Source of the DNA: an uncultured Steroidobacter sp. | GTDB taxonomy: Bacteria; Pseudomonadota; Gammaproteobacteria; Steroidobacterales; Steroidobacteraceae | NCBI GenBank assembly: GCA_946478975.1 | Contig: CAMLEO010000395.1 | Span: forward strand, 1 to 5,092 | DNA length: 5,092 nt | Direction of reading: 5' to 3' | Shown here: positions 1-5,092 of the stretch, piece after piece | Layout: each line of letters opens with the position of its first letter | Numbering within the stretch: position 1 is the first letter of the stretch | The notes under the pieces: generated by a model | What the model was told of the DNA's origin: nothing | Databases searched by the model: none | The model's input: the letters and a program-made list of their open reading frames with translations, nothing else | Program-made: the position numbers and the translations under genes

Positions 1-2
1 TT

Positions 3-101
3 CCTCTGGTACCGCTTTGTACTGGTGGAGGTAACGGTAACTTCAACGGAGCGGTGCGGCAGTTCGTCGGGACCCGAGCAGGCGGGCAGACGAACCCCTA
101 A
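3..101 (+). CDS. possible 3' end of an unidentified rightward gene (partial)
   Basis: Reading from base 3 there is an open frame of 32 codons cut by the left edge, ending in TAA at 99-101. Its last residues include TGGGNGNFNGAVRQ and finish in GGQTNP. I recognise no family; the Gly/Asn-rich wording is low complexity. Its stop overlaps the leftward MerR gene's TAG (98-100 on the other strand), which would make the two genes exactly convergent, and a strong hairpin (62-95) sits at the end. A second frame (from base 1) is also open here and continues to 243 over the merR gene, so the choice of frame is a guess. The stretch may equally be non-coding. Low confidence. Confidence 0.22.
   Translation, partial: PLVPLCTGGGNGNFNGAVRQFVGTRAGGQTNP
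62..95. terminator. nested hairpin between convergent gene ends, possible transcription end
   Basis: GTTCGTC (62-68) pairs perfectly with GACGAAC (89-95). Inside it, CCCG (73-76) pairs with CGGG (83-86) around a 6-base loop. It lies just past the MerR gene's stop on the minus strand and just before the candidate rightward stop on the plus strand. There is no run of T on either side, so it is not a classical intrinsic terminator. It could act as an mRNA 3'-end stabiliser or a Rho-assisted end for one or both transcripts. The pairing is seen directly; the function is inferred. Confidence 0.35.
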
Positions 102-565
102 GCTTGAGGCGGTGGGCTACCTACGCGGCGCGGTCGGACTTTGCGCAGCGCTGGTCGATCGGCAGGTTTTGCGACTTCGAAGTCGCCGGGGCGATGGCCG
201 TTCTCGATCCAGGTCGTGTAATACGCCTGCTTACGCTCAATGAGGCGCAGCGCCGCCCGCAGTCCATCGATCAGCGCGGACGTGCGAGCGTGATGCGCTT
301 CGAGCAGCTCCAGGCGTTGGCGAAGTGTCTTCTTCCCCTGCGACACCAGACTTGCGTAACGACGCATCTCGCGCACCGACATCCCCGCGAAGCGCAGTCG
401 GTCGAGAAACAGCAGCCAGCCGATGTGTTGCTCGCTGTAAACGCGACGGCCGCCGGCGTCGCGAGTGACGCCGGGCATGAGGCCTTGCTGCTCGTACCAG
501 CGAATCGTGTGCACGCTGCGGCCCGTCTCGCGAGCGAGACGGCCGATGTGAAAGCGCGCGCTCAC
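98..565 (-). CDS. MerR-family transcriptional regulator
   Basis: A 155-residue DNA-binding regulator of the MerR family. The N-terminal winged helix-turn-helix spans about residues 5-70: FHIGRLARETG, then the hallmark IRWYEQQGLM (21-30), the wing with GGRRVYS (38-44) and the RLRFAGMSVREMRRY helix (56-70). A dimerisation coiled coil follows (about 75-120, ending in LIERKQAYYTTW), a layout like the AdhR/NmlR-type branch. There is no cysteine anywhere, so thiol metal binding or cysteine redox sensing as in MerR, CueR, SoxR or NmlR is excluded; the effector is unknown. The tail (about 127-155) is basic and proline-rich. I chose the GTG at 563-565 because it forms a GTGA overlap with the stop of the upstream NTF2-like gene, implying translational coupling. 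A TTG at 569-571 would add two residues. It is probably co-transcribed with and autoregulates that gene from the 19-bp-spacer promoter at 1008-1038. Confidence 0.93.
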   Translation of the reverse strand: MSARFHIGRLARETGRSVHTIRWYEQQGLMPGVTRDAGGRRVYSEQHIGWLLFLDRLRFAGMSVREMRRYASLVSQGKKTLRQRLELLEAHHARTSALIDGLRAALRLIERKQAYYTTWIENGHRPGDFEVAKPADRPALRKVRPRRVGSPPPQA

Positions 566-978
566 GCCCAAGAGGGACGCTCCAGCGCGGCGGTCACCAG
601 TTCAGTGTCGAAGTACTCGGTCAGCTCGACCATCTTGTCGTCCCGCATCCGAATGACGAAGCAGTAGGTGTTGTTATAAGGCTTGCCGGTTTTCGTGACC
701 ACGTTACCGCGGGTTTCGACGACCACATAGTCGCCGTCGGCGAGAATGCGGCTCGGCGTGCTCTTGTACTGAGTGGCCCACTGCTCGCGCAGGCTCTTCA
801 GCAAACGTTGCTGCACGTCGGCCTTGCCGGCGTAGGTGCCGGACCACGCGGTGCTGCCGATCATGCGCCAGGTGAAATCGTCGGCCATCGCTTCGCCGAA
901 GGGGCGAGTCTCGCCGCGAGACATCGCTTCGAAGATGGCAGTGATCGTGGCTCGGTTGCGTTCGGTAATGCTCAGCAT
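562..978 (-). CDS. nuclear transport factor 2 / SnoaL-like family protein
   Basis: A 138-residue protein with the cone-shaped NTF2-like (ketosteroid-isomerase/SnoaL) layout: N-terminal helices (TERNRATITAIFEAMSRGE, 5-23), the DDFTWRMIGSTAWSGTYAGK segment (33-52) with a following helix, then curved beta strands (DYVVVETRGNVVT, 83-95; NNTYCFVIRMRDDKMVELTEYFDT, 102-125). The family forms a pocket for small hydrophobic ligands and includes isomerases, cyclases and non-catalytic binders. The substrate cannot be read from the sequence. No signal peptide or membrane segment is visible, so it is cytoplasmic. The ATG at 976-978 is supported by AGGAG six bases upstream. It is the first gene of a two-gene unit with the MerR regulator, so it is the likely target of that regulator and may bind or modify the same small molecule. 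That last step is inference. Confidence 0.87.
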   Translation of the reverse strand: MLSITERNRATITAIFEAMSRGETRPFGEAMADDFTWRMIGSTAWSGTYAGKADVQQRLLKSLREQWATQYKSTPSRILADGDYVVVETRGNVVTKTGKPYNNTYCFVIRMRDDKMVELTEYFDTELVTAALERPSWA

Positions 979-984
979 CGGTCG

Positions 985-989
985 CTCCT
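985..989 (-). promoter_or_regulatory. Shine-Dalgarno of the NTF2-like gene
   Basis: AGGAG on the minus strand, six bases before the ATG at 978. It is the clearest ribosome-binding site in the window and fixes the start of the NTF2-like gene. Confidence 0.8.
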
Positions 990-1007
990 GAAGTGTGGGC
1001 GACCGGA

Positions 1008-1038
1008 TTTTTACGCCCTAGAGTGCGCTCTAGGTCAA
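1008..1038 (-). promoter_or_regulatory. MerR-type promoter with 19-bp spacer and operator dyad
   Basis: On the minus strand a -35 box TTGACC (1033-1038) is followed after exactly 19 bp by an A/T -10 box TAAAAA (1008-1013). A perfect inverted repeat, CCTAGAG-4-CTCTAGG (1017-1034), nearly fills the spacer. Overlong 19-20 bp spacers with a central dyad are the diagnostic promoter type of MerR-family activators, which underwind the DNA to align the two boxes. Transcription would start near 1001, giving a leader of about 22 bases that carries the AGGAG site. The downstream unit encodes the NTF2-like protein and a MerR regulator, so autoregulation is the straightforward reading. Boxes, spacing and dyad are seen; regulator assignment is inferred. 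Confidence 0.82.
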
Positions 1039-1055
1039 GTCGACGCTACCGCGGG

Positions 1056-2252
1056 TCAGGCTGCTTGAGCCGCCCGCAGCGTCTTCTCCATGCGCTTCAA
1101 CGCTTCTTCGAGCGTCTGCATGCTGCAGGCGAAAGACAATCGCATGTGATTGGGCGCACCGAAACCGCTGCCGGGAACGACGGCGACGCCGCCGTGAATC
1201 AGCAAGTGCTCGGCGAAGGCGTTGTCGTCCTGCACGCCGACCATCTGCATCGCTTTTTCCACGTGCGCAAACGCGTAGAACGTGCCGGCGCCTTCGAGGC
1301 AGGTGACGCCGGGCAGCTTGTTCAGGCCGGCGACGACGAAATCGTGCCGTTGTTTGAAATGCTTGTTCATCTCGCGCACGGCGCTTTGATCGCCGTTCAG
1401 CGCCGTGACCGCCGCCTTCTGCGCGATCGACGAAGGATTCGACGTGCTCTGGCTTTGAATTGTCGACATGGCCGTGATGAGTTCAAGCGGCCCGCCGCAG
1501 TAACCGATGCGCCAGCCGGTCATCGCATATGCCTTCGATACGCCGTTCACCGTGACGACGCGGTCGTACAGCTCGGGGCACACACTCGCGAGGCTGCGGA
1601 ACGGATCCTTGGCCCAATAGATGTGCTCATACATATCGTCGGTGCAGACGACCACTTGCGGATGTTTGATTAACACCTCGCCCAGCGCTCGCAACTCTGC
1701 GGCCGTATATGCGGCGCCGGTCGGATTGCTCGGGCTGTTGAGAATGAACAGGCGAGTCTTCGGCGTGATCGCCGCGGCCAACTGTGCCGGCGTGACTTTG
1801 TATCCCTGCTCGGGGCCAGCGTAGACCGTCACCGGCACACCGTCCGCCAGCAGCACCATGTCCGGATACGACACCCAGTACGGCGCCGGAATCACCACTT
1901 CATCGCCCGCATCGATGATGGCGAGAATCAGATTGAAGATGGTCTGCTTGGCGCCGGTGGAGACGAGGATCTGATTGCGCTTGTAGTCGAGGCCGTTCTC
2001 GCGTTTGAACTTCGCGATGATCGCGTCCTTCAGCTCCGCGGTGCCTTCGACCGGCGTATAGCGCGTGATGCCTTTGCGGATCGCTTCGACACCGGCGTCG
2101 GCGATGTGCGTCGGCGTGTCGAAATCGGGCTCGCCGACGCCCAGGCCGATGATGTCCTTGCCTTCAGCTTTCAGCTGCGCGACGCGGCCCGTGAGCGCGA
2201 CGGTGGGCGAGGGCTTGACGCGCTGGACGCGCTTGGAAACTGGTAAGCTCAT
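1056..2252 (-). CDS. PLP-dependent class I aminotransferase (aspartate aminotransferase type)
   Basis: A 398-residue fold-type I aminotransferase of the I-gamma aspartate aminotransferase branch, a usual length. These cytoplasmic enzymes move an amino group between aspartate (or aromatic/prephenate substrates in some members) and 2-oxoglutarate. Visible landmarks: GLGVGEPDFDTP (37-48), YTPVEGTAELK (65-75), STGAKQ (98-103), PYWVSYP (124-130, Trp stacking on the cofactor), NSPSNPTG (172-179, cofactor Asn176), DDMYE (205-209, Asp binding the pyridine nitrogen and Tyr208), the cofactor lysine K240 in VSKAYAMTGWRIGY, and R371 in MRLSFA for the substrate carboxylate. All key residues are present. 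I chose ATG 2250-2252 because MSLPVSKRVQ is the usual family N-terminus; the frame stays open to 2366, but that would overrun the uvrB start. AGGGA lies about 14 bases upstream, rather far. It is divergent from uvrB. Exact substrate preference (aspartate versus aromatic) is not decided. Confidence 0.95.
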   Translation of the reverse strand: MSLPVSKRVQRVKPSPTVALTGRVAQLKAEGKDIIGLGVGEPDFDTPTHIADAGVEAIRKGITRYTPVEGTAELKDAIIAKFKRENGLDYKRNQILVSTGAKQTIFNLILAIIDAGDEVVIPAPYWVSYPDMVLLADGVPVTVYAGPEQGYKVTPAQLAAAITPKTRLFILNSPSNPTGAAYTAAELRALGEVLIKHPQVVVCTDDMYEHIYWAKDPFRSLASVCPELYDRVVTVNGVSKAYAMTGWRIGYCGGPLELITAMSTIQSQSTSNPSSIAQKAAVTALNGDQSAVREMNKHFKQRHDFVVAGLNKLPGVTCLEGAGTFYAFAHVEKAMQMVGVQDDNAFAEHLLIHGGVAVVPGSGFGAPNHMRLSFACSMQTLEEALKRMEKTLRAAQAA

Positions 2253-2294
2253 AAGCGAATGGCAAATCCCTGACAAGGTTCGGGACGTTTTCGT

Positions 2295-2314
2295 GCGATT
2301 GTAGTGGCAATCGC
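2295..2314. repeat. 7-6-7 inverted repeat in the divergent intergenic gap, possible operator
   Basis: GCGATTG (2295-2301) and CAATCGC (2308-2314) form a perfect dyad with 7-bp arms and a 6-bp spacer. It covers the candidate -10 box of the aminotransferase promoter and lies about 30 bases before the uvrB start, so a bound protein could affect both genes. It does not match the LexA consensus CTGT-N8-ACAG. Function is inferred only from symmetry and position. Confidence 0.4.
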
Positions 2315-2327
2315 CCGCCCCTGGAAA
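2298..2327 (-). promoter_or_regulatory. candidate promoter of the aminotransferase gene
   Basis: On the minus strand TTTCCA (2322-2327, 4/6 match to TTGACA) is followed by an 18-bp spacer and TACAAT (2298-2303, 5/6 match to TATAAT). Transcription would start near 2291 and give a leader of about 39 bases. The -10 box is good, the -35 weak. No equally convincing sigma70 promoter is visible for uvrB in the same gap. Confidence 0.5.
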
Positions 2328-2344
2328 TCGAAGCAGCGCACCCC

Positions 2345-4411
2345 ATGTCTGTCCACCCGAAATCACTCGTCACCATGACAGACAAGCCAGTCCAGACGCC
2401 GTTCAAGATCCAGGGCGATTTCCAGCCCGCGGGCGATCAGCCGACCGCAATCGCCAAGCTGGTCGAAGGCATCGAGGCGGGGCTGGCGCACCAGACGCTG
2501 CTCGGCGTCACCGGCTCCGGCAAGACGTTCACGATTGCGAACGTGATCGAGAAGATCCAGCGCCCGACGCTGGTGCTCGCTCACAATAAAACGCTGGCGG
2601 CGCAGCTGTACGGCGAGTTCAAGGAATTCTTCCCCGACAACGCGGTGGAGTATTTCGTCTCTTATTACGACTACTACCAGCCCGAAGCGTATGTGCCTTC
2701 CTCGGATACGTACATCGAGAAGGATTCCTCGATCAACGAGCACATCGAGCAGATGCGCCTGTCCGCGACCAAGGCGATCCTGGAGCGTCGCGATGCCATC
2801 ATCGTCGCCACCGTCTCGGCGATTTACGGCCTCGGCGCGCCGGAAACGTATCTGTCGATGGTGCTGCACCTGTCTCGCGGCGAGCACATCGATCAGCGCG
2901 CGATTCTGCGGCGTCTCACGGACATGCAGTACAAGCGGAACGAGCTCGATCTCACGCAAGGTACGTATCGCGTGCGCGGCGACGTGATCGACATCTTCCC
3001 GGCGGAAAACGAGCGCGAAGCACTGCGCGTCGAATTGTTCGACGACGAGATCGATTCGCTGCTGCTGTTCGATCCGCTCACCGGCGAGATCAGACGCAAG
3101 ATCCCGCGTTACACCGTGTTCCCGGGCACGCACTACGTCACCCCGCGCGATCGGCTGGTCGCGGCGGTCGATCAGATTCGCGATGAATTGCACGGCCGGC
3201 TGATCGAGCTGAAGAACGCCGGCAAACTGCTCGAAGCGCAGCGGCTCGAACAGCGCACGCGCTTCGACATCGAGATGATTCGAGAAGTCGGCTACTGCAA
3301 CGGCATCGAAAACTACTCGCGATTCCTGTCGGGCCGCGAGCCTAGTGAACCACCTCCCTGTTTGTTCGACTACTTACCGCAGGACGCTTTGCTCATAATT
3401 GACGAGAGTCATCAAACGATTCCGCAACTCGGTGCAATGTACAAAGGCGATCGGTCTCGTAAAGAGACACTGGTCGAGTATGGGTTCCGATTGCCATCAG
3501 CACTCGATAACCGTCCGCTTCGCTTTGAGGAGTGGGAAAAAATCTCGCCACAGATGGTTTTTGTTTCAGCGACGCCGGGGCGTTATGAGATGGAGCATTC
3601 AGGCGGCGAAGTCGTGGAGCAGCTGGTGCGTCCCACGGGCCTCGTCGATCCGGAGGTCGAGATCCGGCCGGTGCGCACGCAGGTCGACGATGTGCTGTCG
3701 GAGATCAAGCTGCGCGTCGCTCAAGACGAGCGCGTGCTGATCACGACGCTCACCAAGCGCATGGCTGAAGATCTCACCGAGTATCTCGATGAGCACGGCG
3801 TGAAGGTGCGTTACCTGCACTCGGACATCGACACAGTCGAGCGCATGGAGATCATTCGCGATCTGCGCTTGGGCAAGTTCGATGTGATCGTCGGCATCAA
3901 CCTGTTGCGTGAAGGTCTGGACATGCCCGAGGTGTCGCTGGTCGCGATCCTCGATGCGGACAAGGAAGGCTTCCTGCGCTCGGAGAACTCGCTGATCCAA
4001 ACCATCGGCCGTGCCGCGCGCCATCTGAACGGCAAGGCGATCCTGTACGCCGATCAGATCACTGGCTCGATGCGCAAGGCGCTGGACGAAACCAATCGTC
4101 GCCGCGTCAAGCAGCTGGAGTTCAACGCTGCCAACGGCATCACGCCGCGCGGTGTGAAGAAGGCGGTGATGGACATCCTCGAAGGCGCGTATTCAGAGGC
4201 GAATCGCGGCCCCGTGAAGAAGGTCGCGGAGGCGACGCCGGATTATTCGACGCTGACGCCGGACCAGGTGATTCGCCGCATCAAGAAGCTGGAGCAGGAG
4301 ATGCTCAAGCACGCGCGCAATCTGGAGTTCGAAGAAGCGGCTAAACTACGCGACCAGATCACCCAGCTGCGCAACGTCAGCCTGGGATTGCCGTCCACCA
4401 AAGCCGGGTAG
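2345..4411 (+). CDS. uvrB: excinuclease ABC subunit UvrB
   Basis: Complete UvrB (688 residues; E. coli 673), the damage-verifying helicase-like subunit of UvrABC nucleotide excision repair. It is loaded by UvrA, opens DNA at the lesion and recruits UvrC. Domains in order: N-terminal [13 protein letters not shown] (24-36), Walker A GVTGSGKT (54-61), the DNA-clamping beta-hairpin with [18 protein letters not shown] (103-120), the UvrA-interacting domain (about 150-250), Walker B DESH (353-356), SATPG (408-412), helicase motifs V and VI ([13 protein letters not shown] 517-529; QTIGRAAR 552-559), and the C-terminal UVR motif that binds UvrC (about 640-677, [13 protein letters not shown]). All catalytic motifs are intact. 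The start is either ATG 2345 (weak GAAG 11 bases upstream) or ATG 2375 ([10 protein letters not shown], no ribosome site visible). It stands alone, divergent from the aminotransferase and ended by the 4443-4476 terminator. No LexA box is visible. Residues 333-419 are encoded by a compositionally foreign patch. Confidence 0.99.
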   Translation: MSVHPKSLVTMTDKPVQTPFKIQGDFQPAGDQPTAIAKLVEGIEAGLAHQTLLGVTGSGKTFTIANVIEKIQRPTLVLAHNKTLAAQLYGEFKEFFPDNAVEYFVSYYDYYQPEAYVPSSDTYIEKDSSINEHIEQMRLSATKAILERRDAIIVATVSAIYGLGAPETYLSMVLHLSRGEHIDQRAILRRLTDMQYKRNELDLTQGTYRVRGDVIDIFPAENEREALRVELFDDEIDSLLLFDPLTGEIRRKIPRYTVFPGTHYVTPRDRLVAAVDQIRDELHGRLIELKNAGKLLEAQRLEQRTRFDIEMIREVGYCNGIENYSRFLSGREPSEPPPCLFDYLPQDALLIIDESHQTIPQLGAMYKGDRSRKETLVEYGFRLPSALDNRPLRFEEWEKISPQMVFVSATPGRYEMEHSGGEVVEQLVRPTGLVDPEVEIRPVRTQVDDVLSEIKLRVAQDERVLITTLTKRMAEDLTEYLDEHGVKVRYLHSDIDTVERMEIIRDLRLGKFDVIVGINLLREGLDMPEVSLVAILDADKEGFLRSENSLIQTIGRAARHLNGKAILYADQITGSMRKALDETNRRRVKQLEFNAANGITPRGVKKAVMDILEGAYSEANRGPVKKVAEATPDYSTLTPDQVIRRIKKLEQEMLKHARNLEFEEAAKLRDQITQLRNVSLGLPSTKAG
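3341..3601 (+). other. compositionally distinct patch inside uvrB (possible recombinant tract)
   Basis: By hand count, the 87 codons for residues 333-419 have G or C at the third position in 44 cases (51%). The 50 codons just before have 84% and the 50 just after have 88%. Overall G+C of the patch is about 51%, against 58-60% in the preceding 120 bases and 70% in the following 60. Codons rare in the rest of the gene (TTA, ATA, AGT, TCT, ACA) cluster here. The frame, the DESH box and SATPG are preserved. Unusual choices versus E. coli UvrB are PSEPPPC for PGEPPPT and DESHQ for DESHV. The edges are abrupt to within a few codons. Best read as a short homologous-recombination tract from a lower-G+C relative; assembly chimerism or selection on the mRNA are alternatives. 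Confidence 0.65.
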
Positions 4412-4433
4412 GGACAATACCTTACGAGGATTC

Positions 4434-4462
4434 TTGTAACTGGGCCGCGAGGTCGTTATCCT
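4434..4462 (+). promoter_or_regulatory. candidate promoter of tRNA-Val and thrS
   Basis: TTGTAA (4434-4439, 4/6 match to the -35 consensus) and TATCCT (4457-4462, 4/6 to the -10) are separated by an optimal 17 bp. The bases after the -10 are G+C-rich (TGCCGGCC), the discriminator type typical of stable-RNA promoters under stringent control. The predicted start near 4469 is only about 10 bases before the tRNA, and falls in the 3' arm of the uvrB terminator, so the new transcript would not contain that hairpin. Confidence 0.55.
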
Positions 4463-4476
4463 TGCCGGCCTTTTTT
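4443..4476 (+). terminator. intrinsic terminator of uvrB
   Basis: GGCCG (4443-4447) pairs with CGGCC (4466-4470). The stem continues inward as CGAGG (4448-4452) with CCTTG (4460-4464), including one G-T wobble and one bulged C (4465), closing on a 7-base loop. Six T follow immediately (4471-4476). It sits 31 bases after the uvrB stop and ends two bases before the mature tRNA-Val, so it would stop uvrB transcripts before the tRNA. Confidence 0.8.
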
Positions 4477-4478
4477 CG

Positions 4479-4553
4479 GCGCGCATAGCTCAGCGGTAGA
4501 GCACCACCTTGACATGGTGGGGGTCACAGGTTCGATCCCTGTTGCGCGCACCA
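4479..4553 (+). tRNA. tRNA-Val (anticodon GAC)
   Basis: Folds as a complete cloverleaf. The acceptor stem GCGCGCA (4479-4485) pairs with TGCGCGC (4543-4549). The D arm is GCTC/GAGC (4488-4491, 4499-4502). The anticodon stem CCACC/GGTGG encloses loop TTGACAT (4509-4515) with anticodon GAC at 4511-4513, reading GUC/GUU valine codons. The T arm is ACAGG/CCTGT with TTCGATC loop. Discriminator A (4550) is followed by a genome-encoded CCA (4551-4553). It sits directly in front of thrS and is probably co-transcribed with it, being released by RNase processing. Confidence 0.97.
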
Positions 4554-4571
4554 CCTTACGACTGCTCTGTC

Positions 4572-5092
4572 ATGCCCGTAATCACCCTGCCGGACGGCAG
4601 CCAGCGAACATATTCGGAGCCCGTTTCGGTCGAGAAAATCGCCGCCGATATCGGTCCCGGGCTGGCTAAAGCGGCGCTGGCGGGCAAGGTCGACGGCAAG
4701 CTCGTCGACACCTCCCACGTCATCGACAAAGACGCGCACCTGGCGATCGTCACCGATCGCGATGCCGATGGCCTGGAGGTCATTCGCCATTCCACTGCGC
4801 ACTTGCTGGCGCAGGCGGTCAAGCAGTTGTTCCCGGAAGCGCAGGTCACGATCGGCCCGGTGATCGAAGACGGCTTCTATTACGATTTCGCGTACAAGCG
4901 TCCGTTCACGACCGAAGACCTGGCCGCGATCGAAGCTCGCATGCACGAGCTGTCGAAGGCGGATCAGAAAGTCACACGCCGCGTGCTCGATCGCGACGAC
5001 GCAGTGAAGTTCTTCCGCGATCTTGGCGAGATCTATAAAGCCGAGATCATCGCGAGCATCCCGTCGAACGAGCCGATCAGCTTGTACGGTCA
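4572..5092 (+). CDS. thrS: threonyl-tRNA synthetase, N-terminal part (cut by window edge)
   Basis: The first 173 codons of threonyl-tRNA synthetase, which charges tRNA-Thr; the gene runs off the right edge, so the catalytic and anticodon-binding domains are not seen. Residues 1-62 are the TGS domain ([20 protein letters not shown]...). From about 65 comes the editing domain that removes mischarged serine, with the HxxxH motif in [13 protein letters not shown] (H73 and H77, same numbering as E. coli) and [13 protein letters not shown] (94-106). The ATG at 4572 is the standard start ([10 protein letters not shown]). It lies 18 bases after the tRNA-Val CCA, with no Shine-Dalgarno sequence in that gap. 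Such a short leader leaves no room for the long tRNA-Thr-mimicking operator by which E. coli thrS represses its own translation. By family knowledge infC, rpmI and rplT often follow, but they are outside the window. Confidence 0.98.
   Translation, partial: MPVITLPDGSQRTYSEPVSVEKIAADIGPGLAKAALAGKVDGKLVDTSHVIDKDAHLAIVTDRDADGLEVIRHSTAHLLAQAVKQLFPEAQVTIGPVIEDGFYYDFAYKRPFTTEDLAAIEARMHELSKADQKVTRRVLDRDDAVKFFRDLGEIYKAEIIASIPSNEPISLYG

Noticed and set aside
104..667. Rightward 187-codon open frame over the MerR and NTF2-like genes
   Set aside because: It is antisense to two genes with clear family signatures, and its protein has no recognisable motif.
1017..1034. CCTAGAG/CTCTAGG stem as a terminator for the aminotransferase gene
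   Set aside because: No T tract follows on the minus strand (the downstream bases are GCGTAAAAAT), and the 19-bp promoter spacing explains the dyad better.
2253..2366. 38-codon N-terminal extension of the aminotransferase
   Set aside because: It would cover the divergent gap, the promoter and the uvrB start. The added residues do not fit the family, while MSLPVSKRVQ is the usual N-terminus.
2349..2382. CTGT and ACAG half-sites near the uvrB start that could suggest a LexA box
   Set aside because: They are separated by about 26 bases instead of 8 and lie within the 5' coding region, so they do not form an SOS box.
2363..3193. Long open frame antisense to the first part of uvrB (276 codons)
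   Set aside because: It lies wholly opposite a certain gene. Its Arg/Asp/Val-rich composition is what the reverse strand of high-GC coding sequence gives, with no recognisable domain.
3454..3468. GTCTC-5-GAGAC hairpin within the unusual uvrB patch
   Set aside because: Only a 5-bp stem inside conserved coding sequence, easily chance; not evidence of an insertion or attachment site.
3599..4024. Open frame antisense to the second half of uvrB (141 codons)
   Set aside because: Shadow of uvrB codon bias; no domain, and no start signal worth noting.
4524..4946. Leftward open frame over tRNA-Val and thrS
   Set aside because: It runs through the tRNA and opposite the TGS and editing domains of thrS, so it is a shadow.

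Overview
The window is about 60% G+C and reads as a chromosomal housekeeping segment of a gammaproteobacterium. The basis is protein-level recall, with no database search: UvrB has gamma-type wording around the DESH box, a class I aspartate-type aminotransferase sits head-to-head with uvrB, and a CCA-encoding tRNA-Val(GAC) lies directly in front of thrS. The exact family cannot be fixed here.

Layout. Bases 1-101 may hold the last 32 codons of a rightward gene. They end in a nested hairpin, and the candidate stop overlaps the stop of the leftward merR-type gene. Bases 98-978 are a leftward two-gene unit: an NTF2/SnoaL-like small protein followed by a MerR-family regulator, joined by a 4-base GTGA overlap. 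In front of it (1008-1038) is a textbook MerR-type promoter, with -35 and -10 boxes 19 bp apart and a perfect 7-4-7 dyad in the spacer, so the unit is probably autoregulated. Bases 1056-2252 encode a leftward PLP-dependent aminotransferase. A 92-base divergent gap carries a candidate promoter and a 7-6-7 dyad. Bases 2345-4411 encode a complete excinuclease subunit UvrB. A 67-base gap then holds an intrinsic terminator for uvrB interleaved with a candidate promoter for tRNA-Val (4479-4553). thrS starts 18 bases after the tRNA and runs off the right edge.

How it works together. uvrB (nucleotide excision repair), the aminotransferase (amino-acid metabolism), tRNA-Val and thrS (translation) are core genes. 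The NTF2-like/MerR pair looks like a small self-contained sensor-response module next to them. The main oddity is inside uvrB: an abrupt patch of about 260 bases (3341-3601) whose third-codon-position G+C drops to about 51%, against 84-88% on both sides, with the reading frame and motifs intact. This suggests a mosaic allele made by short-tract recombination. I found no new defence system, CRISPR array or mobile element.
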